Assembly: GCA_031386665.1 (NCBI GenBank)
Contig: JANNCN010000047.1
Span: forward strand, 66,954 to 130,953
Source of the DNA: JANYCG01 sp031386665
GTDB lineage: Bacteria; Pseudomonadota; Gammaproteobacteria; Burkholderiales; Burkholderiaceae_C
DNA: 64,000 bases
Direction: 5' to 3'
This document shows, piece after piece, positions 51,283 to 60,394 of the stretch (position 1 is its first letter; each line of letters begins with the position of its first letter). The notes under the pieces were generated by a model that worked only from the letters and a program-made list of their open reading frames with translations, had not been told where the DNA came from and made no database searches. Position numbers and translations under genes: made by a program.

Positions 51283-51948
51283 TTATTTGCAGCTCGCGTC
51301 AATCATGCCCTGAACGCGCTTTGTTTCAGCAGCGCGGGCAGCGTCGTCCATGATTTCTCGCTCGCCTTTTGCATTGGTCACGCCTATGCGCCCGCCAGAA
51401 TCCAGGGTGGTTTTGGCGGTTTTGGCTCGGGCGCAGTTTTCAATTTTAATTTTGGCGGACTTTTGCTCTTCTTCGGCTTTCTTGGCCGCCACAGCATCAG
51501 CCGCTTGCTTTTTCTTCTGCTCAAGTTCCTTTTCAAGGCCAGTGAGCTTCGGCACACTGGTGGTGGCCGCTGGAGCCGCTGGGCCGGTTGCTCCATTGAG
51601 CACAGGTGGCGCGCCATCGGGTGTTATGTCTGCCGTCGCACCTGCGGCCCCGCCAGCTGCGGCCCCAGCTGCTGCGTCAGGGCCTTTGGCGGCGGTGTTG
51701 CCTGCGGTGGTGGCCGGGCTGCCTTTAAGTTGCCCGCCAGGGCGTTTCAAAATATTTTTTTCCAGCACATCAGGCGGCGGCGCTTTGTCGCTGTAAACCT
51801 TGCGCCCGTCCTTGTCCATCCAAGTCCATTGGGCCATGGCGGTCACAGAGGCAAGGCAAATTGCCCCTGCAAAAACGCGGGCGACAGTTAGAAAATGGTG
51901 CTGCGCTCTGGGCGAAGACCCTTGAAGTTGACGTGTAAGCATGCTCAT
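51283..51948 (-). CDS. exported DUF4124 protein
   Basis: 221 aa. N-terminal signal-like segment (FLTVARVFAGAICLASVTAMA), DUF4124 block QWTWMDKDGRKVYSDKAPPP, an Ala/Gly/Pro-rich linker, then a coiled-coil-prone part (LTGLEKELEQKKKQAADAVAAKKAEEEQK) and a conserved-looking ENCARAK...IDASCK ending with two Cys. DUF4124 is a small periplasmic domain of unknown role common in betaproteobacteria. Confidence 0.88.
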   Translation of the reverse strand: MSMLTRQLQGSSPRAQHHFLTVARVFAGAICLASVTAMAQWTWMDKDGRKVYSDKAPPPDVLEKNILKRPGGQLKGSPATTAGNTAAKGPDAAAGAAAGGAAGATADITPDGAPPVLNGATGPAAPAATTSVPKLTGLEKELEQKKKQAADAVAAKKAEEEQKSAKIKIENCARAKTAKTTLDSGGRIGVTNAKGEREIMDDAARAAETKRVQGMIDASCK

Positions 51949-52117
51949 AGTCTTAGTTTAGCGTTGTGGCTTGCAAAAATGAAGGTGCGCAGTGCAGCTT
52001 GCATGGTGTGTTCGATGGTTGCTAGCCAAACAACGCAGCCCCGCTGTCCAAGATGCAAGGGTTAGCACGGATAAGGCGGGGGAAGGGCGGGTAGAATGAA
52101 CTTTTTGGAGCTTTGAC

Positions 52118-53587
52118 ATGCGCCTACTTGGCAAAGCGCTCACCTTCGACGATGTGTTGTTGGTTCCAGCGTACTCCCAGGTCCTGCCCAAGGACACCTC
52201 GCTTTCCACCCGATTTTCCCGCAACATTGCCCTGAACCTGCCGCTGGTTTCAGCCGCGATGGACACCGTGACCGAGGCCAGACTGGCCATCGCCATCGCG
52301 CAAGAAGGCGGCATTGGCATCGTTCACAAAAACCTGACAGTTCAAGAGCAGGCCGCGCAAGTGGCCAAGGTGAAACGCTACGAATCAGGCGTTTTGCGCG
52401 ACCCGGTGGTCATCACCCCGCACCACACCGTACGCCAAGTGATTGATTTATCAGACCAATTGGGCGTTTCGGGCTTTCCGGTCTGCGACGGCGGCAAGGT
52501 GGTTGGCATTGTGACGGGGCGCGACTTGCGGTTCGAAACCCGTTATTCAATACCCGTCAGCGAAATCATGACCCCGCGTGAACGCCTGGTCACCGTGCCC
52601 GACGGCACGACGCTGGCCGATGCAAAGGCGCTTTTGAACAAGTTCAAGTTAGAGCGCCTGCTGGTCGTCAACGACGCGTTTGAGCTTAAGGGCCTAATTA
52701 CGGTCAAAGACATTACCAAGCAAACCAGTTTTCCAAACGCCGCCCGTGATACACACGGAAAACTGCGCGTGGGTGCGGCCGTGGGCGTGGGCGAGGGCAC
52801 CGAGGAGCGGGTAGAAGCCTTGGTGCGTGCAGGCGTGGACGCGCTGGTGGTTGACACTGCGCACGGCCACAGCAAAGGCGTGATTGATCGGGTGCGCTGG
52901 GTGAAACAGAATTACCCGCATATCGATGTAATTGGCGGCAACATTGCCACGGGGGCTGCGGCGCTGGCCTTGGTAGCGGCGGGTGCCGATGGGGTTAAGG
53001 TTGGCATAGGCCCGGGCAGCATTTGCACCACCCGCAACGTGGCGGGCGTGGGCGTGCCGCAAATCATGGCGATCGACAGCGTGGCCACCGCCTTGAAGGG
53101 CTCGGGTGTGCCAATGATTGCCGATGGCGGCGTTCGCTACAGCGGTGACATTGCCAAAGCGCTGGCGGCGGGCGCGTCCACCGTCATGATGGGCGGCATG
53201 TTTGCAGGCACTGAAGAGGCCCCCGGCGAGGTAATTTTGTTTCAGGGCCGCAGCTACAAAAGCTACCGGGGCATGGGCAGCATTGGTGCCATGCAGCAGG
53301 GCAGCGCCGACCGCTATTTTCAGGAATCAACCACCGGCAACCCCAACGCCGACAAGTTGGTACCCGAGGGCATCGAAGGCCGCGTCCCGTACAAGGGCTC
53401 GATGGTGTCTATCATTTACCAAATGGCAGGTGGCGTGCGAGCCAGCATGGGCTACTGCGGTTGCGCCACCATTGCAGACATGCAGGAACAAGCCGAGTTT
53501 GTTGAAATTACCTCCGCTGGCATTCGCGAAAGCCATGTACACGACGTGCAGATCACGAAGGAAGCGCCGAATTACCGCGCGGAGTGA
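52118..53587 (+). CDS. guaB: inosine-5'-monophosphate dehydrogenase
   Basis: 489 aa. Converts IMP to XMP with NAD+, the rate-limiting step to GMP. N-terminal LTFDDVLLVPAYSQVLP, two CBS domains (about 93-205: VGIVTGRDLRFET, LLVVNDAFELKGLITVKDI), and the active-site loop GPGSICTTRNVAGVG with the catalytic Cys303. The flap holds YKSYRGMGSIGAMQQGSADRY. It is 151 nt upstream of guaA; the gap is taken by repeat copy F. Confidence 0.97.
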   Translation: MRLLGKALTFDDVLLVPAYSQVLPKDTSLSTRFSRNIALNLPLVSAAMDTVTEARLAIAIAQEGGIGIVHKNLTVQEQAAQVAKVKRYESGVLRDPVVITPHHTVRQVIDLSDQLGVSGFPVCDGGKVVGIVTGRDLRFETRYSIPVSEIMTPRERLVTVPDGTTLADAKALLNKFKLERLLVVNDAFELKGLITVKDITKQTSFPNAARDTHGKLRVGAAVGVGEGTEERVEALVRAGVDALVVDTAHGHSKGVIDRVRWVKQNYPHIDVIGGNIATGAAALALVAAGADGVKVGIGPGSICTTRNVAGVGVPQIMAIDSVATALKGSGVPMIADGGVRYSGDIAKALAAGASTVMMGGMFAGTEEAPGEVILFQGRSYKSYRGMGSIGAMQQGSADRYFQESTTGNPNADKLVPEGIEGRVPYKGSMVSIIYQMAGGVRASMGYCGCATIADMQEQAEFVEITSAGIRESHVHDVQITKEAPNYRAE

Positions 53588-53602
53588 TGGTGCCTATTTA
53601 GA

Positions 53603-53738
53603 GAAATTGACCAAATTTACTACAGTTGTGGTAAAACTTGGTTCAATTTCATCAAAATTATCTTCAAGTGGCAATTATTTAGTTAACTAGGCCTCTGGCT
53701 CTCGAATAATATAGCTTTATTGCTATTAAAATAGTAGC
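53603..53738 (-). repeat. GAGAGCTAGAGGCC repeat, copy F (reverse; guaA leader)
   Basis: On the minus strand: TGCTACTATTTTAATAGCA arms (up to 53738), core GAGAGCCAGAGGCC (53690-53703, one change), a 39 nt spacer and a long imperfect hairpin (53603-53650). The hairpin pairs GAAATTGACCAA with TTGG-T-TCAATTTC (one bulge) and inner arms TTTACTACA/TGTGGTAAA. The guaA ATG begins one base after the repeat. Confidence 0.87.
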
Positions 53739-55367
53739 ATGCATCAAAGAATCCTGATCCTCGACTTCGGCTCTCAAGTCACCCAGCTCATCGCCCGTCG
53801 CGTGCGTGAGGCCCATGTTTACTGCGAAGTCCACCCCTGCGACGTGACGGATCACTGGGTTCGCGCCTATGCGGCGGATGGCTCGCTCAAGGGCATTATT
53901 TTGTCGGGTAGCCATGCCAGTTTGTGGGAAGACGAAAGCTTGCGTGCGCCGCAAGCTGTTTTTGAGCTGGGTGTGCCGGTGCTGGGTATTTGCTTTGGCA
54001 TGTACGCCATTGCTGCCGCCTTAGGTGGCAAGGTCGAAGGCGGCCATGGCCGCGAATTTGGTCACGCCCAACTGCGCGCGCGCGGCCACACCAAGTTGTT
54101 TGAAGGCATTCAAGACTTTGCCACCTCCGAAGGTCACGGCATGCTCAATGTCTGGATGAGCCACGGCGACAACGTGGTCGAAATGCCGCCCGGCTTCAAG
54201 CTCATGGCCAGCACCGAAAGTTGCCCCATCGCGGGCATGGCCGACGAGGTTCGCAAGTTTTACGCCGTGCAGTTTCACCCCGAAGTCACCCACACCACCC
54301 AAGGCAAGGCCATTTTGGACCGCTTTGTTTTACGCATTTGCGCGGCCCAGCCCGATTGGGTGATGAAAGACCACATTGCCGAAGCCGTCGAAAAAATCCG
54401 CCAGCAAGTGGGCGATGAAGAAGTCATTTTGGGCCTGTCTGGTGGGGTCGACTCATCGGTTGCCGCAGCACTCATCCACCGCGCTATTGGCGATCAGCTG
54501 ACCTGCGTGTTTGTAGACCACGGCTTGCTGCGCCAAAACGAAGGCGATTTGGTCATGGACATGTTTGTTGGCAAACTGCACGCCAAAGTCATTCGGGTGG
54601 ACGCAGAAGCGCAGTTTTTGGGTCATTTGAGCGGCGTGAGTGACCCCGAAGCCAAACGCAAGATCATTGGCCGCGAGTTTGTTGAGGTTTTCAAGGCAGA
54701 AGCTGCAAAACTGAAGGCTGCCAACGCCTTATCAAAGGGTGCCAAGTGGCTCGCCCAAGGCACGATTTACCCCGATGTCATCGAGTCTGGCGCTGCAAAA
54801 TCCAAAAAAGCTGTCGTCATCAAAAGCCACCACAACGTGGGCGGCCTACCCGAGCAATTGGGTTTGAAGCTGTTAGAGCCATTGCGCGATTTGTTCAAAG
54901 ACGAAGTGCGTGAGTTGGGCGTCGCACTGGGTTTGCCGCACGACATGGTGTACCGCCACCCGTTCCCTGGCCCGGGCTTAGGTGTGCGCATTCTGGGCGA
55001 AGTCAAAAAAGAATACGCCGACCTGCTGCGCAAAGCCGACGCCATCTTCATTGAAGAACTGCACAATTTCAAAGAAACCGCGCCCGGCCCCAACTTCGGC
55101 AAAACCTGGTACCAACTCACCAGCCAGGCCTTCACCGTATTTTTGCCCGTCAAAAGCGTCGGCGTGATGGGCGATGGCCGCACCTACGACTACGTGGTTG
55201 CCTTGCGCGCGGTGCAAACCAGCGACTTCATGACGGCTGATTGGGCGGAGCTTCCTTATGCGCTTTTGAAGAAAGTCTCAAGCCGAATCATTAATGAAGT
55301 GCGCGGGATTAACCGCGTGACGTATGACGTGTCGTCCAAGCCGCCTGCGACGATTGAGTGGGAGTGA
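53739..55367 (+). CDS. guaA: GMP synthase (glutamine-hydrolysing)
   Basis: 542 aa. N-terminal class I glutamine amidotransferase: ILILDFGSQVTQLIARRVRE, nucleophile Cys85 in GICFGMYAIAA, and His/Glu in FHPEV. ATP-pyrophosphatase domain P-loop LSGGVDSSVAAAL near residue 232, C-terminal dimerisation part ending in SSKPPATIEWE. A 20-residue longer form of the N-terminal glutaminase loop is normal. The start is fixed by homology; no Shine-Dalgarno sequence is visible because the leader is repeat copy F. Confidence 0.97.
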   Translation: MHQRILILDFGSQVTQLIARRVREAHVYCEVHPCDVTDHWVRAYAADGSLKGIILSGSHASLWEDESLRAPQAVFELGVPVLGICFGMYAIAAALGGKVEGGHGREFGHAQLRARGHTKLFEGIQDFATSEGHGMLNVWMSHGDNVVEMPPGFKLMASTESCPIAGMADEVRKFYAVQFHPEVTHTTQGKAILDRFVLRICAAQPDWVMKDHIAEAVEKIRQQVGDEEVILGLSGGVDSSVAAALIHRAIGDQLTCVFVDHGLLRQNEGDLVMDMFVGKLHAKVIRVDAEAQFLGHLSGVSDPEAKRKIIGREFVEVFKAEAAKLKAANALSKGAKWLAQGTIYPDVIESGAAKSKKAVVIKSHHNVGGLPEQLGLKLLEPLRDLFKDEVRELGVALGLPHDMVYRHPFPGPGLGVRILGEVKKEYADLLRKADAIFIEELHNFKETAPGPNFGKTWYQLTSQAFTVFLPVKSVGVMGDGRTYDYVVALRAVQTSDFMTADWAELPYALLKKVSSRIINEVRGINRVTYDVSSKPPATIEWE

Positions 55368-55403
55368 TATTTACCCATTGATTCAAACGTCATTTATGCG
55401 AAG

Positions 55404-55425
55404 TTTGATGTAATATTGCATCAAA
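55404..55425 (+). promoter_or_regulatory. dyad operator overlapping the vapBC promoter
   Basis: Inverted repeat TTTGATG-N8-CATCAAA, 26 nt upstream of vapB, with TAATAT (55411-55416) in its centre as a likely -10 box. VapB/VapC autorepression normally works through such dyads over the promoter. Confidence 0.6.
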
Positions 55426-55450
55426 TTTGATTCAAAATAGGAATTGCTCA

Positions 55451-55657
55451 ATGCGCACAACCATCACCATCGACGACGCTTTGCATCAAAAAGCGCTTGA
55501 CCTCGCCGACCCCAAGCTGGATAAGGCTGATTTGTTTCGTGAGGCCATCAACACATTTATTCGCGTGCAAGCAGGTAAGCGTCTGGCAGCCTTGGGCGGC
55601 CAGGCACCTGAAATGCCCGATGTACCGCGCCGACGAGCAGCTGCTGCGTCTGCATGA
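55451..55657 (+). CDS. vapB: VapB-type antitoxin
   Basis: 68 aa. MRTTITIDDALHQKALDLAD is a ribbon-helix-helix DNA-binding start; DLFREAINTFIRVQAGKRLAALGGQAPEMPDVPRR is the typical VapB antidote tail (GGxAPxxxDxPRRR). The gene lies just after the dyad operator and 22 nt before vapC. Confidence 0.92.
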   Translation: MRTTITIDDALHQKALDLADPKLDKADLFREAINTFIRVQAGKRLAALGGQAPEMPDVPRRRAAAASA

Positions 55658-55679
55658 TCTTGCGTCCTAGGGATGTCCA

Positions 55680-56003
55680 ATGAATGTGCTTGTCGACACG
55701 TCGGTTTGGGTCGCGCATTTCCGCGCCTCAAACACTGCGTTGACTAACTTATTGGAGCGCGGTCTAGTTCTGGGTCACCCATTGGTGTTGGCTGAAATCG
55801 CCTGCGGAACGCCACCCGCGCCCCGCGTACAAACTTTGAGCGATCTGGCACTGCTCGACCAAGCTAACCAAGCAAGCCTCTCGGAAGTGATGGCATTCAT
55901 TGAACGCGAAAAACTGTACGGATTAGGCTGCGGCTTCGTGGATTTGGCGTTGCTCGCCAGTGCTTGCGTATCCCCCGCCACCTCACTTTGGACGTCGGAT
56001 TAG
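55680..56003 (+). CDS. vapC: VapC-type PIN ribonuclease, nonsense-shortened
   Basis: 107 aa up to an in-frame TAG at 56001-56003. PIN motifs are seen: VDTSVWV (first Asp), LAEIACG (Glu), GCGFVDLALLASA (Asp) and LWTSD (final Asp). Family members normally continue for about 20 residues (DKRLRALAxRLGV...). Past the TAG the same frame encodes KLQGLARRFDVNFELPLH to TGA at 56058-56060, matching that tail. So a stop has interrupted an otherwise intact gene. The four acidic residues remain. Confidence 0.83.
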   Translation: MNVLVDTSVWVAHFRASNTALTNLLERGLVLGHPLVLAEIACGTPPAPRVQTLSDLALLDQANQASLSEVMAFIEREKLYGLGCGFVDLALLASACVSPATSLWTSD

Positions 56004-56034
56004 AAACTTCAGGGATTGGCTAGACGATTTGACG

Positions 56035-56949
56035 TCAACTTCGAATTGCCGTTGCATTGATTGGCCTGGCCTGACCATAGCGAATATTCCGACGGCGTGA
56101 TTGCCAACCGAGCAAGACGACGCCCAATGCGAGCAAGGCTAGCGGGCTCGGTTCCGAGACAGGCATGGGGCCAGGAACGGGCGTAGGTCCAGGACCTGGA
56201 CCTGGGTTGGGGTCTGGCTCAGGATCAGGAACGGGATCAGGTGTGTCGACACTAAAATTAAACGAATGAATTCGCTGGTCAGCTTGAACAATGCCTGTTC
56301 CGCCAGTGAAACCAGCGTAGAAGTAGCGGCCAAATCGATCGGCGAGGTCAATATGGACCGACTGGTTCACACTCACGTCTCTGCCACCGTCGTCATCATA
56401 AAAGTGGTACAGGCCAGAAAGTGACAGGATATGGTCGATTGCGTTGTAATGGACGGTTTGTGAACCGGCATTCAGCAAAGCGCAAGCGGCCCCTTTGACC
56501 GGCGACTTTGGCGCGTTGTAGGGGTTTCCTGTTGTGTCAAGACCAATGCGACAGTTGTCCCAAGTTTGAACAACTGAACCAACGGCTCGGCCAAAAAGGC
56601 CACCGTAACCGATATCGCCACCCCCACGTCCCAGCGCGGAACTGCTCCAGCTTTGAAGGGCGAACGCGAAACCGTCTCCCTTTGGATTAAAACCATTGTC
56701 GTGACCTCTCAGAGAAAACGTAAACTGCGCGGTGAAGCTGTTGGCCGTAGATACAGGCTTGAGCAGCCAGGCAGAGCTGACCTCGCCAGTGGAGTAATTC
56801 AACTGCAAGTCAGTGCCGACCATGCGTGCCCAGCCTTCTAGATTCATCAAGTTACCGTCAAAAATAACCGGTGTGGCGAAAGCAGGCACCGATAGAGTAG
56901 AGGCCAGGCAGGCCAATGTCGCCCAGAGTTTGCGCAAATTGTTTTTCAT
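56035..56949 (-). CDS. PEP-CTERM-type protein with L-type lectin-like domain
   Basis: 304 aa. Signal peptide (LWATLACLASTLSVPAFA), a beta-sandwich domain with VIFDGNLMNLEGWARM, GDGFAFALQSWSSSALG and DNCRIGLDTTGN (legume-lectin-like), a Pro-rich linker (PDPVPDPEPDPNPGPGPGP), then SEPSPLALLALGVVLLGW-QSRRR, a sorting tail with SEP in place of PEP. Probably surface-exposed carbohydrate-binding protein. Transcribed toward vapC; its 3' end lies inside the vapC read-through tail. Confidence 0.82.
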   Translation of the reverse strand: MKNNLRKLWATLACLASTLSVPAFATPVIFDGNLMNLEGWARMVGTDLQLNYSTGEVSSAWLLKPVSTANSFTAQFTFSLRGHDNGFNPKGDGFAFALQSWSSSALGRGGGDIGYGGLFGRAVGSVVQTWDNCRIGLDTTGNPYNAPKSPVKGAACALLNAGSQTVHYNAIDHILSLSGLYHFYDDDGGRDVSVNQSVHIDLADRFGRYFYAGFTGGTGIVQADQRIHSFNFSVDTPDPVPDPEPDPNPGPGPGPTPVPGPMPVSEPSPLALLALGVVLLGWQSRRRNIRYGQARPINATAIRS

Positions 56950-57074
56950 GAATTACTTCATCGTGTGTCAATGAGTCCTAGCTTAGCGTTTACCCGTGCA
57001 AAAAGCAGCTATACGGAAGTATGGGTTGGTGCGGCATCGAGGAGCATTGACAATTTGGGCTTCAAAGCCACCCC

Positions 57075-58835
57075 ATGACCAATGCCGAAGCACTCCTGCG
57101 CGAACAAGCGCGGCTTATTCATCGCAATGCGCCCACCGGCATCATTGGTGGATTTGTGGTCGCTTGCGTTCTGGCAAGCGCCTTTTGGTCGGTGAGTGAA
57201 CACGCCCATCTTGGGTTATGGCTTTCGGCTGGCGGGTTGCTTTCAATTTACCGCCTTGTTGTTTGGCGCAACCACAAAGCGGATGACTTTTCAGTTGCTT
57301 CCGCTCAAGCTTGGCTGCGTCATGCCATGGTCGGCGCGGCCATTTCAGGCTGCGTATGGGGCGCAGGCACACTGGTTTTCTTTGTGCCCAATGACTTTGT
57401 CTACCACCTCATCTACGTCTTCGCAATCGCGATGATGGGTGTCACCGCCATGTTCAGCTACAGCGCCCACTACCCGACATTCACGGCATTTTTTGCGCCA
57501 ACAACAATTCCGGGCGCGGTGGGAATGATGATGCAAGGCACCTTCCTGCACGCGCGTATAGGCTTGGGCGTCGTCATATTCATGCTGGTGACGGCATGGT
57601 TCTTCGTCAGTTTCAACCGCATGTTCGTCAAATCGCTACAGCTCGCACTAGAAAACACCGACCTGGTAAATCAACTGACAGTGCAAAAGGAGGCCGCTGA
57701 AAACGCCAATCTTGCCAAATCGCGCTTTCTCGCCGTTGCCAGCCACGATCTGCGTCAGCCCATGCATGCGCTAACGCTTTATCTTGGCGCACTGGACGCC
57801 GACGATCTCCAGCCGGCAGCACGTACTAATCTGGCAAATGTCAAGCAGTGCGCGCAAACCATGGACGAAATGTTTCGCGCATTGCTCGACATATCGCGTC
57901 TGGATGCGGGTGCCGTACCGATTGAGATGCGGCGTTTTGCAATGGAGCCGCTTCTTGAACGATTGCGCATCGAATTCGAGCCACAAGCCCGCGCGAAGGA
58001 GATCGGATTGACGGTAAGGCACTGTGCGCAGTCTCTCGACAGTGATCCGGATTTGGTCGAGCGAATTCTGCGCAATCTGATCACCAACGCCATTCGGTAT
58101 ACCCACCAAGGAAGGGTATTGGTTGCCTGCCGCCAGCGTGCGGGCAAGTTGAGCGTAGGGGTCCACGACACGGGAATGGGCATTTTGCCGACCGAGCAAC
58201 GCAAGATATTTGACGAGTTCTATCAGGTTGGCAATCCAGAACGCGACCGAACTAAGGGCATTGGGCTGGGGTTGGCCATCGTTGCCAGACTTGCGAAATT
58301 GCTGAATTCACCGGTGGCTCTCAGCTCGCGCGTCGGACGTGGCTCGATGTTTGTCATTGATCTGCCGCTTGCAGTTGGCGACATGGCATTGGGCGACATG
58401 GCTTACCGCGCAACTGCGGCATCGTCGCCTACCGTGGCACGGACGGACATGGCTGGATTGTGTATTTTGGTCGTGGACGATGAAGCACAGATACTAACGG
58501 CGACTCGCGACCTACTTGAGCGGTGGCAGTGCCAAGTGGTCACGGCAGCATCGGGCGGGCAGGCGCTGCAGAAGCTAGCCACCAGTCCGCGTGCGCCCGA
58601 TGCCATTATTTGCGACTACCGCTTAAGAAATCACGAAACGGGCATCGATGTGATCGAAGCGTTGCGCACTGAATTCAACACCGACATTCCCGCCATCGTC
58701 GTGAGCGGTGATGTGGCACCAGCGCGCATGGTCGAAGCGCAGGCCAAAGGCTTGCATGTCCTTCACAAGCCGTTTAACGAGCAGGCATTGCGATTGGCGC
58801 TGACTAAAGTCCTGCCAGAGAATCACGCAACTTAG
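57075..58835 (+). CDS. hybrid sensor histidine kinase/response regulator
   Basis: 586 aa. Five or six N-terminal membrane helices (to about residue 180, no periplasmic domain), then HisKA with the phosphoacceptor His224 in FLAVASHDLRQPMHAL. HATPase: LRNLITNAIRYTHQGRVL, VHDTGMGI, GIGLGLAIVARLAKLL. A C-terminal receiver from about 466 (LCILVVDDEAQ) has its Asp near 517 in AIICDYRL and a Lys in VLHKPFNEQ. The 7TM-like sensor resembles 7TMR kinases by shape only. It converges on the LuxR regulator with 4 bp overlap. Confidence 0.91.
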   Translation: MTNAEALLREQARLIHRNAPTGIIGGFVVACVLASAFWSVSEHAHLGLWLSAGGLLSIYRLVVWRNHKADDFSVASAQAWLRHAMVGAAISGCVWGAGTLVFFVPNDFVYHLIYVFAIAMMGVTAMFSYSAHYPTFTAFFAPTTIPGAVGMMMQGTFLHARIGLGVVIFMLVTAWFFVSFNRMFVKSLQLALENTDLVNQLTVQKEAAENANLAKSRFLAVASHDLRQPMHALTLYLGALDADDLQPAARTNLANVKQCAQTMDEMFRALLDISRLDAGAVPIEMRRFAMEPLLERLRIEFEPQARAKEIGLTVRHCAQSLDSDPDLVERILRNLITNAIRYTHQGRVLVACRQRAGKLSVGVHDTGMGILPTEQRKIFDEFYQVGNPERDRTKGIGLGLAIVARLAKLLNSPVALSSRVGRGSMFVIDLPLAVGDMALGDMAYRATAASSPTVARTDMAGLCILVVDDEAQILTATRDLLERWQCQVVTAASGGQALQKLATSPRAPDAIICDYRLRNHETGIDVIEALRTEFNTDIPAIVVSGDVAPARMVEAQAKGLHVLHKPFNEQALRLALTKVLPENHAT

Positions 58836-59464
58836 CCCTGGGCATAGAGGCCCAGACGACGGGCGACTACCACTGCTTGCGTACGGTTTGCCACCTTAAG
58901 CGCCCGAAATATCGACGACACATGCATTTTGACCGTGACCTCGGCCAGATTCAGCCGCAAGCCCATTTCCTTGTTGGAATGGCCTTGGCACAGTAGCGGC
59001 AAAATGTCTCGCTGGCGCGGGGTCATCATGATCAAATCCGCATCAGCAATTGTCTGCTCGCCATCAGGCATGACCCAACGCACCGCCTGAAATTTTCCTG
59101 CCAAAGCATCCACAATCACGCCCGTCAGCACGTCTGCTGGAACCGCTTTGGACACAAACGCCCGCGCCCCCGCGCTTAACGCGGATTTCACCTCGCGTCT
59201 GTCATCCGATGCCGACACGGCGATAACCGTAGCGAGGGGCGCAACCCGGCAAATAGCGCGTATCGCCTCAGCACCGCTCATGCCCGGTAACCCCGGATCG
59301 ATGAGTACCAAACGCAGTTCGTGAAGCGTTCCAGCAACCCTCAAGCCCTCCTCGGCGGAGCTCACAGCTTTAACTTCCAGGCCGCCCAATGCAGGCCGCA
59401 ACAGGGCCGTCAAAGCATCCCTGTACAGCGGATGGTCCTCGATAATTAGGGCGGTGCCGTTCAT
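58832..59464 (-). CDS. NarL/LuxR-family response regulator
   Basis: 210 aa. Receiver: ALIIEDHPLYRDALTALLR, phospho-Asp in LVLIDPGLPGMSGAEAI, Lys in AFVSKAVPADVL. C-terminal LuxR HTH: LTPRQRDILPLLCQGHSNKEMGLRLNLAEVTVKMHVSSIFRALKVANRTQAV. Natural partner of the convergent hybrid kinase; target genes unknown. Confidence 0.92.
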   Translation of the reverse strand: MNGTALIIEDHPLYRDALTALLRPALGGLEVKAVSSAEEGLRVAGTLHELRLVLIDPGLPGMSGAEAIRAICRVAPLATVIAVSASDDRREVKSALSAGARAFVSKAVPADVLTGVIVDALAGKFQAVRWVMPDGEQTIADADLIMMTPRQRDILPLLCQGHSNKEMGLRLNLAEVTVKMHVSSIFRALKVANRTQAVVVARRLGLYAQG

Positions 59465-59597
59465 CAGATGAGTTGTTTTTTTTATCTTTGTGATTCACGT
59501 TTCACGCATCGTAGCTGAAAACTATATCGTGAAGAGGGTAGAGGGAGACGGTCATCGGTGACTGTCGCAAAATCAGATTCTTAAACTCCATGCCCGC

Positions 59598-59630
59598 AAA
59601 AAAGCCCCACCTCGGTCAAGAAGGTGGGGC
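59598..59630 (-). terminator. rho-independent terminator after csbD (leftward)
   Basis: On the minus strand GCCCCACCT pairs with AGGTGGGGC around a 9-nt loop, followed by six T (59603-59598). It lies 52 nt downstream of the csbD stop. Confidence 0.82.
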
Positions 59631-59681
59631 AAATTGCCCCGACACCGGTCACGGCGCCGGGCCAATGGGGAGATCAAACGG

Positions 59682-59915
59682 TTACAGGGTGTTTTTGTCT
59701 TTGCTAAACCATGAGTCGCTGGCTTTGCGGCCCCATTCAGCGACTTGCTTTTCGGCTTCGTCTTTGGCAACGCCGTAGCGCTCCTGAATTTTGCCCGCCA
59801 GTTGGTCCTGGCGGCCTGCAATCACGTCCATATCGTCATCGGTCAGTTTGCCCCATTGTTCTTTGGCTTTGCCAGTGACTTGTTTCCAGTTGCCTTGAAT
59901 TTGATCCCAGTTCAT
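59682..59915 (-). CDS. CsbD-family stress protein
   Basis: 77 aa, acidic. MNWDQIQGNWKQVTGKAKEQWGKLTDDDMDVIAGRQDQLAGKIQERYGVAKDEAEKQVAEW is the canonical CsbD sequence. Small, abundant, general-stress protein of unknown activity. A BON lipoprotein gene lies 77 nt upstream, often co-regulated. Confidence 0.95.
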   Translation of the reverse strand: MNWDQIQGNWKQVTGKAKEQWGKLTDDDMDVIAGRQDQLAGKIQERYGVAKDEAEKQVAEWGRKASDSWFSKDKNTL

Positions 59916-59992
59916 AGTGAACTCCTTGGTTTGGTTGCTTGAAATTTTGCCAAGCCGCGAGATGCGACTTGGCCCGGTTAGTCGAACTCGTC

Positions 59993-60322
59993 TTAAGGAC
60001 GAATGACGATTTCGTTGCGCACGGTTTTAACGCCACTGATGTTGCGAGCCAGGTTGCCTGCGATGAATTTTTCATCGCCATTTTTGGCAAAGCCCGACAA
60101 CATCACGGTGCCGTTCAACGTCTCTACGCTGATGGAGGACGCATCGACTTGCTTGTCTTCAATGAATTTGGCCTTCACGCGGGTGGTGATGCCCGCGTCG
60201 TCGATGTAGGCACCTACGGTTTCTTGTCCACGGCTCACGGCGCAGCCGGAAATGGTGACTAGGGCAAAGGCGGTCATGGTGACAGCCAAAATGTTACGAG
60301 CGGTTGTGGTTTGAAATTTCAT
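59993..60322 (-). CDS. BON-domain lipoprotein
   Basis: 109 aa. N-terminal lipobox ALVTISGC (cleavage before Cys), then a BON domain: VGAYIDDAGITTRVKAKFIEDKQVDASSISVETLNGTVMLSGFA and ISGVKTVRNEIVI. OsmY/periplasmic relatives bind membranes under osmotic or envelope stress. GGAG is well placed for the ATG at 60322; ATG 60328 is the alternative. Confidence 0.92.
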   Translation of the reverse strand: MKFQTTTARNILAVTMTAFALVTISGCAVSRGQETVGAYIDDAGITTRVKAKFIEDKQVDASSISVETLNGTVMLSGFAKNGDEKFIAGNLARNISGVKTVRNEIVIRP

Positions 60323-60394
60323 GGTCATTCTCCAGTTTGTTGAGGGTTAGCTACTTTGGTTTGGTGCGTCTTGGGCATTGCCCGAAGCCGACAG

